Part shown: piece by piece, positions 52,091 to 64,000 of the stretch | Position numbering within the stretch: position 1 is the first letter of the stretch | Layout: every line of letters begins with the position of its first letter | Origin: Eriocheir sinensis | Taxonomy: Eukaryota > Arthropoda > Malacostraca > Decapoda > Varunidae | DNA: 64,000 nt | Direction of reading: 5' to 3' | Assembly (NCBI RefSeq): GCF_024679095.1 | Contig: NC_066518.1 | Span: 9,011,083 to 9,075,082 of the forward strand | Position numbers and translations under genes: made by a program | The notes under the pieces: model-generated | What the model saw: the letters and a program-made list of their open reading frames with translations, nothing else | Databases searched by the model: none | What the model was told of the DNA's origin: nothing

Positions 52091-52999
52091 CATGCCATTC
52101 CCATATTTGTATTCATGCGAAATATTAGAGCAGGACATGCAAACTTTAATTGGAGGGTAAACAGAAGCTAGCAAGAAAAAAAACATTGAAACAGAAAATA
52201 AAAGTTGAGCCAGTAAATCAAAAAGCCTGCAAGCTGTACGAGATGAAAAAAAATATATATATAAACTAGTCTCGAAATTATACAGGTTAGTCACCACACC
52301 CACACCCACAGCAGGCCTCACACCTGGCACCTTACACCCGCACATCCCTCCCTACGTAAGCTGGACGCGTCACAGATCCGCCCCCCTGTGCCGACACTTC
52401 GATTTCCTGATGCCGAACTTCCTATCACGGCCGACCCCAGGGATATTAACGAGGCTCACCTCCATTGCTCGGGGGATAGGCAGGGATGCGTAAGGTCGAC
52501 AGAAAAATAATAAAAAAAATACAAGTAACATCACACGCACCGACAGAAATAGCGATACGCAGATATGTGAAGTGACGCATTTCTATATCTTACGTTACCC
52601 TTGCAAGGGGAGGCAGCACTGTAGTGACTTATTATATAATTATTAGAGGAGTGAAAAAGAAAAGTGAAACCAACCTCGAAAGTCTAAACAAAAGAAAAAT
52701 GACGACAAACCACGAAACACCTATGGTACAGATCAAAGTGGCTTACACTAAAATCTGAGCCCAACGGTGGCACAATAGTGACTTACATAAGCTGATGATG
52801 TGTTAGGCCATGGCCTAAGTGGCCAATGGCCCACGCTCATTAACTAAATTACAAAAATGCAGGTTATGCAGCCCCAGGGATCTTAATTTTCACTCAGGTG
52901 AACAGGTCCCAATATCCAAGAATCTGAGTAAGCTATTGTCAACCTCCTCCAGCGCTGTGTGCTAAAGACACCAAGATGGAACCCAGACCCATGACTTCG
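52091..52999. other. No gene seen
   Basis: Mixed unassigned sequence. Confidence 0.4.
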
Positions 53000-53071
53000 T
53001 AGCTTGGCATCCTAACCGCAACACCCTTTCGGGCTGGTCAATAAATGGGTACCTGGGAAACCTGGAACAGG
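53000..53071 (+). mobile_element. SINE family B fragment
   Basis: Holds 'gggctggtcaataaatgggt' and 'acctgggaaacctgg', the family B body landmark, directly before the left end of a DNA transposon. Confidence 0.5.
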
Positions 53072-53073
53072 TA

Positions 53074-54333
<1,260 letters not shown>

Positions 54334-54335
54334 TA

Positions 54336-54949
54336 TACACTGTAGAATTTTTTGTTGTTAGTTTAAAAGGTTAATCTTAGGGAGCACCACTCCAAACCAC
54401 TATTCGTAGTAATTTAGCACGTTAAAGAATTATTATAATGCACTGAATGCACTGTATTCAGTGACCAAGAAACAAGCAATAATGTAACTTTGAAGGAAGT
54501 GCCTACTTCCCCTTCAACATTAGCCATTACTTACATTACTGACGACGCGAAGATGGTCCGGCGGCTTTTATTTCCTTATATTATATCCACGTGCCATTTA
54601 ATAATAACTCTCAAGAATATCCTAAATAATAACCAAACAGCTGGGTACTACTTTGTTGCGTCAGGCGGGCCGCGCGCAGCACCCCCACCGTCACCCACGT
54701 GGCGCTTGACTCATCAGCTGAGCTTAGAGGAAGAATATTCCTCCAAGGTTCAGAGACTGACGTTCGTGAGCGAAGCTCGGAGACGCGGCTCTCTTGTTTC
54801 CGCGTTTTTATTGTAGTGTATCCGTGGATCGCCATCGGAACTTACGTTTACTTACCAGCAAACATACGCCGGCTGTCATAAAGGTAATATTTCTTGGTAT
54901 AAATAGGCACTGGTATAAATTGATCCCCTTTTCTGGCCTCGCAATTCTA
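54336..54949. other. No gene seen
   Basis: AT-rich, then a GC-richer patch (54660-54840) with no recognised coding frame. Confidence 0.4.
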
Positions 54950-55030
54950 TTTGCCTCTACAGGGGCATCGCTTAGTGGGCTTTATGGTTTTCTATCTGTG
55001 CCCTTGAGCTGTATTTCTTTACTCTAAATA
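54950..55030 (+). mobile_element. LINE family D 3' end, short fragment
   Basis: 'agtgggctttatggttttc' then 'gcccttgagctgtatttctt' and 'tactctaaatac', the last part of the family 3' UTR. Confidence 0.5.
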
Positions 55031-55204
55031 CAAACACTAACATACAGGGCCGGTTGCACTTAGCTTGGGCATCTAAGAGTAAAAAAATATTATTAACTTG
55101 CCGATATCTCGTTTTTAATTAACCAACTGCCTTATTGACCAAGTATTCCGACACCAACGCGCCATACCACGGTATGATGAAATGGTCAACTTGTACTCCT
55201 AGAT

Positions 55205-55549
55205 CAGGGGTTCCCAACCTGGGGTACATGTAACCCCAGTGGTACATTTGCACTTTTTAGGGGGTACATTGGGTCCGAGAGAATAACCACTACTGTACAA
55301 TACACATGGAGTAATCTGCATTCAAATTGCACAGTTTTGTTTTTTTTTTTTTTTTTTTTCAATTTCCTCACTTTAGTAAGCAAAACTGTTATTTGAATTA
55401 TATCATCAGTCTACACATACAGATTTCATTATAAAATAATATAAAAATATTACAATTTCATCGTTTTTTATCCTAAATTTTTAGGGGTACACGGGAACCT
55501 ATAAAAATCCCCAAGGGGTACAGAGGAACAAAAAGGTTGGGAACCCCTG
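55205..55549. mobile_element. hAT-like MITE, 345 bp
   Basis: Left end 'caggggttcccaacctgggg' and right end 'aggttgggaacccctg' form perfect ~15-bp terminal inverted repeats. The flanking 8-mers 'tcctagat' (55197-55204) and 'tattagat' (55550-55557) agree at six of eight positions, as in an aged 8-bp target duplication. CAGGGGT-type ends with 8-bp duplications are typical of hAT elements (established). Sub-terminal 'ggggtaca' motifs recur at both ends (55218, 55260, 55483, 55515). There is no coding capacity, so it is a non-autonomous derivative. Confidence 0.88.
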
Positions 55550-55828
55550 TATTAGATAATCTGACCCTGCACACACAGACCGAAAATAACATACACAAAC
55601 AACTTGCCTCACGTACTAATTCACCTGTTACTAGGGAAGAAACCTAACCACCTAACGACCCACCACCCCCCCTGTCCATTATCTTACCCTGCACAGCTAA
55701 CGAGAGGCTTTCTGTTATCCGGCACTGCACACACACACACACTTACAGATGACGATAACATACACACAACGCGCATTACATATCCAATTGGGTCATATCC
55801 ACCTATTGCTGATACGAAAAAAAAAAAA
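55550..55828. other. No gene seen
   Basis: A/C-rich sequence with a short (CA)n at 55728-55742. Confidence 0.4.
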
Positions 55829-55870
55829 CATTACCTAACATTATATATATCTCGTTCGTTTTCTTTTCCT

Positions 55871-55962
<92 letters not shown>

Positions 55963-56013
55963 ATTACCCAACATTATATGTATCTCGTTCGATCTCGTTC
56001 GTTTTCTTGTCCT

Positions 56014-56080
<67 letters not shown>
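55829..56080. repeat. Two tandem units of a (TA)n-bearing module
   Basis: Each unit reads 'acattac(c)caacattata', then 'tctcgttcg' once or twice, then 'ttttctt(t/g)tcctgtttata', followed by (TA)n at 55873-55960 and 56017-56080. The same module occurs a third time at 56437. Confidence 0.9.
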
Positions 56081-56083
<3 letters not shown>

Positions 56084-56087
56084 TAGC

Positions 56088-56436
56088 TTTTTTTTTTTTT
56101 TTTTTGTTTTTGCGTCTTGGCCTATTGCGCCGGTGGATCCTGATGGTCGGTCCAAGGCTTCTTCCCGGTGGGGCCTGATGGTCGGCCCAGCCCGTTCTGG
56201 CGCAGGCGAGTGTTTATAGTGGCGCCATCTAGCATTGGCTCATGCTGCCCTCCCGGAGCTCATCTTTAATCCTAGAATCTAGAGTCCGGGTTGATAGGTG
56301 GTCTTCTGGACAGCATGTGGGTAGTTTTAAGCCACTCGGCGGCGGCTGAGAAATCCCAGCTTGGTGGCACCGGTCGGGGATTGAACTCGCGTCCTCCTGA
56401 ACGCGGGGCCGTCTCGCTATCTATTCAGCCACCGCC
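56088..56436 (-). mobile_element. tRNA-derived SINE, family A, full length, inserted in the (TA)n module
   Basis: The A tail is seen as T 56088-56105. The body matches the 0.37 kb copy closely, including its inner duplication ('cctgatggtcgg' twice). The B box is seen as 'ggggattgaactcgcg', and the head ends 'attcagccaccgcc' at 56436. The sequence 'acatta' lies on both sides (just before the T-run and from 56437) and is a plausible short target duplication. Confidence 0.87.
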
Positions 56437-56479
56437 ACATTATATGTATCTCGTTCGATATCGTTCGTTTTCTAGTCCT

Positions 56480-56544
<65 letters not shown>

Positions 56545-56555
56545 TATATATATAT
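56437..56555. repeat. Third unit of the (TA)n-bearing module
   Basis: 'acattatatgtatctcgttc' and 'tagtcctgtttatata', then (TA)n to 56555. It belongs to the 55.83-56.08 kb array and is separated from it only by the SINE. Confidence 0.9.
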
Positions 56556-56575
56556 GCTGGGCGAACTAAAACTAT

Positions 56576-56602
56576 ATTATTATTATTATTATTATTATTA
56601 TT

Positions 56603-56646
<44 letters not shown>
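56576..56646. repeat. (ATT)n + (ATC)n
   Basis: Eight ATT units join about 14 ATC units. Confidence 0.96.
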
Positions 56647-57484
56647 ACCTCAATCATGCTCTTCATAGCGGACGAATCCGTTTCCTCTGAGGCTTCGCTT
56701 TTGCTGTGATAGTTTGTGACAGTCCAAGTAATCAACTGACTCCCTCTTCTTTTTTGGCTTGGCTATTGTTGATATTTCGCGTCACGGCCCAAACACTCAA
56801 CACGACACCCCGCACACTCGGACATCCGACCTGAACTCCCTCTGTTCTACGGCAGTGCTGTAATTGGTCCAAGGCAGTGACTTTCAAAATAGTGCCTTCT
56901 GATTGGACGAGCCTATTCTCATTGCCAGAGTCGCCATCGAACGATTCTGTCGGTAGATTTGTGATCGGTTTAGCATTAGTAAATAGATCAGACAACATCA
57001 TTAGAGCTGTGTCCAATCGCTCTTTTTTTGTAATATATGTAACCTGATATATCAGTGTTCATTTATTGGTTTTCAGTGTTACATATTCGTCTACTTTTGG
57101 AGGTGCGATACGAAAGTTTGCAACACCGCCAACAAAAAGTCAGTAGCAAAACACGGTGCAAAGAAAACGACTCTAGCCGCGGTGAGTTCAAATGAAGAAC
57201 TTTGCCCAGGCCCGTAATTTTGGCAGATTTTGCGGGGGAGGTTCATTAGTTTGGGGGAGGGGGAGAGTGGCGAACATGCACTGTTGGTTTCCACAACTGG
57301 TAAAAAAATCCCTGAATGTAAGGATTTTCCCTACTTCTATGGTATTTTTCATCCCCACCCCCCACCCCTCAAAGGCATTTCGTGTTTCCCACCCAAAACC
57401 CCGCATTCCCACAATCCCCCTGGCCTGTTTTGTGCGAGAAGGGGGAGGGGGGGAGTATGGACAAACACTAGAATAATACCCCTA
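56647..57484. other. No gene seen
   Basis: Balanced composition, G-rich at 57230-57270 and 57435-57460. Frames of 90-107 codons at 57192-57553 show no recognised domain. Confidence 0.4.
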
Positions 57485-57708
57485 AATTTACATAGATATT
57501 CAAACCACACAGACCCTATGGTCCAGACTAGGTGGTCTGTCCTTAAATCTTAAGGGTAAGTTGGGGGCATAAGTTAGACTAATGGGCCTGTAATTACCTG
57601 GTATTTTTTTGTCTCCTTTCTTAAAAATCGGTGTTATGTTAGCTATATTCCAATCCAAAGGGACGATGCCTTGTCAATTCATCAAACTTGTTTCATAGGC
57701 TACGTGCA
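57485..57708 (-). mobile_element. Mosaic, internally deleted CR1 copy
   Basis: Three segments of the 32.3-36.2 kb CR1 are joined. The 3' UTR segment (57485-57555) matches 32331-32415. A reverse transcriptase segment (57573-57672) matches about 33711-33812. An endonuclease segment (57675-57708) matches about 35171-35205. Order and orientation are kept, so two internal deletions explain it. Divergence from the long copy is higher than that of the 8.5 kb copy. Confidence 0.8.
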
Positions 57709-57749
57709 TAACGGTCCAACCAGCTGGTTTCTGCATTCTTTCAATATCC

Positions 57750-58035
57750 ACCTCCGTGGTCTAGTGGTCAGCGTGCCCGGCTTCTACTCCACGGGCCTGG
57801 GTTCAAATCCCGGCCTGGGCAGTAGGCGTGTAGCTCACCCAGCTGTCCATCCTCCCTCTCGGTCGATAAATGGGAACCTGGGGAAGGTAAACTGTGGTAA
57901 CCCGGATGTCACACTGGCCCTGTGTCCCGGGGTAATGGGCTCCCTCCCACCACAGGCTCAAGGGCCAATGTTACGGAGATGAGCACCAAGGTCACGCGCT
58001 GCTACAGCGTATGCCCCCAACTTTACCTTGAGGAG
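57750..58035 (+). mobile_element. tRNA-derived SINE, family B, best copy
   Basis: The head 'cctccgtggtctagtggtca' carries the A box and 'gggttcaaatcccggcctgg' the B box, about 45 bases apart. The body continues with 'gtcgataaatgggaacctgg', 'ctgtggtaacccggatgtc' and 'gctgctacagcgtatgcccc'. No A tail is evident. Confidence 0.85.
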
Positions 58036-61313
<3,278 letters not shown>

Positions 61314-61519
61314 CACACATATGATGCTAAGATCTTGATGAAAGTAAAAGAAAAAAGATTGAAGGATGCAGGAAAATCTAGGTAGTATGAATGAATCGAG
61401 CCAGGTGTGGAAATTCATAAAATTACTAAGCCATCACTGACTTATTCAATGGTAAATGAACAAATAAAAAAAATAAAAGGGGAAATGGACCTGAAAGTGT
61501 TGATTCAGGAAACTCCCTA

Positions 61520-61937
61520 CACTAAACAAAAGATCTAAAGAAGATTGAGAGAATACAAAGAACAGCAACTAAGGTAGTCCCCAGACCGACATATTTATTG
61601 TACTTAGAAAGACTGGGAAAATTGGGGCCGCCATTCTTGGATGAAAAAAGAGAAAAATGAGACATGATTGCAGCGTTCAGGGCAATGATAGAAGTACATT
61701 AGACAAAATTGATAGAGATCTGTTTGTATTGGATGGGGAAGCAATAAGTGGACATGGAAAAGTAACTGAAGAAAAGGTGCTTGAAGAATATGAAAAAAAT
61801 ACATACAGTATTTCATACAGATACACTGAATCATCCAGTCCAAAACTTTAAATAAAGCTAAGTTTGACCAATCGGGATACAGAGACAGGACCCTATGAGT
61901 TTGGCTCATTTCTTATATATCACAACTAGGTAAATAT

Positions 61938-61940
<3 letters not shown>
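61520..61940 (+). mobile_element. Decayed LINE reverse-transcriptase C-terminal fragment
   Basis: The frame from about 61537 reads KKIERIQRTATKVVPRPTYL, then YLERLGKLGPPFLDEKREK, stop, DMIAAFRAM. This matches the 'LE-VQR-ATK-VP ... YEERL--L-L---E-RR-RGDMI' region found after the reverse transcriptase in CR1-like LINEs. The continuation shifts phase (KIDRDLFVLDG). Multiple stops and shifts make it an old pseudogene fragment. An AATAAA lies at 61853. Confidence 0.6.

Positions 61941-61976
<36 letters not shown>
61939..61976. repeat. (CA)n microsatellite
   Basis: Pure CA units directly after the LINE fragment. Confidence 0.95.
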
Positions 61977-61978
<2 letters not shown>

Positions 61979-62332
61979 ACATATTGTATAGGAAGATGAG
62001 ATGTGCTTTAGTAAGTGATATTGTTAAGATATTGATCAATACAGTAAAGAAAAGCCTGGCTTAAACTGACCAGTGACCAGAAAGCTGTTGATGAGCTACT
62101 CTCGAGGAATGTCACAGTCACAAGGATCACAATTATTCAAGAGCCCTAACAGTTTTGAATGAAGGCAAAGGAATTATCAGGAATAGAAAAAAAGGCAATA
62201 TGGATTCATTTCTTTGTGGTTTGTTTGTTTAGTCAACATTCTAACCTTTTCATGAAAATAACTTTGTCAAGAAGATAGTTTTATGAATGTTGTTGTTGTT
62301 GAAGGATGAAAGCTAAGCAAGATTCAGGTATA

Positions 62333-62505
62333 CAGTAAACCCTCTGGTATCCGGGTTAATAGAGCCACGGGGGCACCCGGATATGGTGCAGGTTAAGTCT
62401 ACGGACCCGAAAACCCAACTTTCGCCAACGGAATTTAATATAACAGCACAAACGAAGCTACTTAAGATCACGCCCATAAGCCCACGACAGCCTTACACGC
62501 CCGCG

Positions 62506-62590
<85 letters not shown>

Positions 62591-62788
62591 CGAGTGTAGG
62601 GACGATATGTTATAGCCGTAAAATAGAAAAATATGTTACGGGTTAGCCTACGATTTTTGGCGGCTCGCGACAAATTTTTTGGAAAAAGACAATTTTTTAA
62701 ATTTTTTGGAAAAAAATTCACATATTTGAAAACTCCCGGATACAGGCGAGGTTGGAGACAGTGCACCCGGATAACTGAGGGTTTACTG
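62333..62788. mobile_element. pogo/Tigger-like MITE, 456 bp
   Basis: The left end 'cagtaaaccctctggtatcc' and the reverse of the right end 'cagtaaaccctcagttatcc' agree except at two or three positions and continue with 'gggt'. TA lies directly outside both ends (62331-62332 and 62789-62790), the target duplication of Tc1/mariner-pogo elements (established). A second inner 'cccggata' motif lies behind each end. A (TA)n tract (62510-62586) occupies the middle. No transposase frame. Confidence 0.87.
62510..62586. repeat. (TA)n microsatellite, ~77 bp
   Basis: Pure TA units inside the pogo-like MITE. Confidence 0.97.
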
Positions 62789-64000
62789 TACTATAAAGTT
62801 GAGAGCTTACTGAAATTTTTCGTGATACACTTTCACATGAAATATGTAGTTTCTGTAAGTCTGAACATTTAATTATGATGTTGCTTTGTCAGAATGTGGG
62901 GGGGTATGTGTGAAACAAATGAGTGTTGTTGCCATTGGTTATAAGCATAACTTATGATATGTGTAATGATAATGACGATGGATTATGCCATTGGTATTAA
63001 TTTGAAATATGAATAGTTAAGTCTTAGAAACCAAACAAGATGTTGATACAGGAGTGCAGCATGACAAGGTTAAATGAGAAAAATAGCAATTGAAGTACAT
63101 ACCACTCAATAATTACCTTTACAAATATGCTGAAGAGTGTAGTGCAAAGTAAATAAATTAGTGATTATGAATAGAAAGACTTTAGGGTGACTGATGAGTG
63201 AAAAATATATGTGAATTGCTTTAAATATTTCATGCAGTTAAGGTCACCTATGCAAGATGAGTATATGCTACACAAAATAGAATGGGGACAAAATATTAGT
63301 GGAGGAACATATTCAGGAGAACATAGTGTGTTCAACTAGAATGCAAGGGAAAATTCACTTCAGAATCTGAATAAGTAGTACAAGGAAACTAAAATTACTA
63401 CAGACAGCCAGGGCTCATGTGTATACATACTAGATATGAAAATTTGCTATTTCATCCTTGTAAAGAGTCAGTTTCGAGGAGCAAGTTTCAGTCAGAGACA
63501 TACAGTGGATACAATGATATTCTCCTAACTTATTCCAATTGCATTTTTCATGGCCATTTTCATCAAAATAATAGTAAATACGCATTGACAATGGGCTTGC
63601 AAATATGGTGGCTAATAAGACATAGTTTGCCTCCTCTCATACAATAGCACTCATTAATGTACCTTATGTTCACAAAATTAGAACCTATAGAGTACTTAAA
63701 GTAAAGTATGGAGTGTTTTAAGAAATGATGATGATAATGTAAAATACTCCTTTAAAATGAAAGAATATCTGTACAGTAATTAACTATTGACTAGTTGAAG
63801 TGAAAATAACCTTATATCATCTCCTAGGCCTCTACAAAAGACATCAGTAAACTGTTGTTTGCTGCTGAATAAAATGATAAGAAAAAGGCAGCCCAGCAAA
63901 GTCAACAGTCGTATATATATCTGGATCAAAAGAAGGATTTAGCAGTAAACATACTTCCCATTCAAACATAATAGTATAGTTAAAACTAGACTGTGATTGG
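62789..64000. other. AT-rich, repeat-poor tail, no gene recognised
   Basis: Same texture as 58.0-61.2 kb. A short G-run lies at 62898-62904. No frame above ~76 codons and no family was recognised. Confidence 0.5.

Overview
The window is repeat-dominated, non-genic DNA from an animal. The most likely source is a decapod crustacean (crab, shrimp, crayfish or lobster type). That assignment is inference from texture: very long dinucleotide, trinucleotide and tetranucleotide microsatellites every 1-3 kb, CR1-type non-LTR retrotransposons, several tRNA-derived SINE families, and short DNA-transposon derivatives. I see no host protein-coding gene, no rRNA, no convincing functional tRNA gene, and nothing bacterial (no operons, CRISPR or phage). 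Most open frames of 60-190 codons are translations of microsatellites such as (GA)n, (CA)n, (TA)n, (AGG)n and (GATA)n.

The only substantial coding material belongs to retrotransposons. The best is a nearly complete CR1-clade LINE on the minus strand at about 32.33-36.19 kb. Its ORF1 carries an SGNH/GDSL-type esterase domain. Its ORF2 carries an APE-type endonuclease and a reverse transcriptase with a FADD active site. Single-base losses break ORF2, and ORF1 has no usable ATG. A second, almost identical 3' fragment (8.52-9.22 kb) lies inside a (GA)n tract. A shorter mosaic copy is at 57.48-57.71 kb and a different CR1 family is at 29.81-30.31 kb. Other LINE remnants lie at 1.13-1.41, 4.02-4.25, 48.01-49.06 and 61.52-61.94 kb. 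A dispersed LINE 3'-end family recurs at 14.7, 19.6, 22.5, 23.5, 27.1 and 55.0 kb.

Three SINE families with Pol III A/B-box heads are present. Family A has copies at 0.37, 2.5, 5.0, 12.9, 23.6, 50.3 and 56.1 kb. Family B is at 3.2, 21.1, 53.0 and 57.75 kb. Family C, which keeps a tRNA-Val(CAC)-like anticodon arm, is at 2.7 and 51.3 kb. DNA-transposon derivatives with terminal inverted repeats are at 53.07-54.33 kb (TA target duplication), 55.21-55.55 kb (hAT-like, 8-bp target duplication) and 62.33-62.79 kb (pogo/Tigger-like, TA target duplication). Tandem arrays include 146/147-bp units (23.93-24.36 kb), 31-bp units (25.97-26.26 kb), 117-bp units (16.5-16.86 kb), a 1.2-kb pyrimidine-only-like tract (30.66-31.90 kb) and a G-depleted tract split by a SINE (51.0-52.09 kb).

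From about 58.0 kb to the end the texture changes. The DNA becomes AT-rich and mostly free of interspersed repeats and long GA/CA tracts, as expected of a large intron, a long UTR or older intergenic DNA. No exon could be identified there. The most noteworthy pattern is the close tie between mobile elements and microsatellites. Several LINE fragments are truncated exactly at purine-rich microsatellites, and two of the long (TA)n tracts lie inside short DNA transposons.
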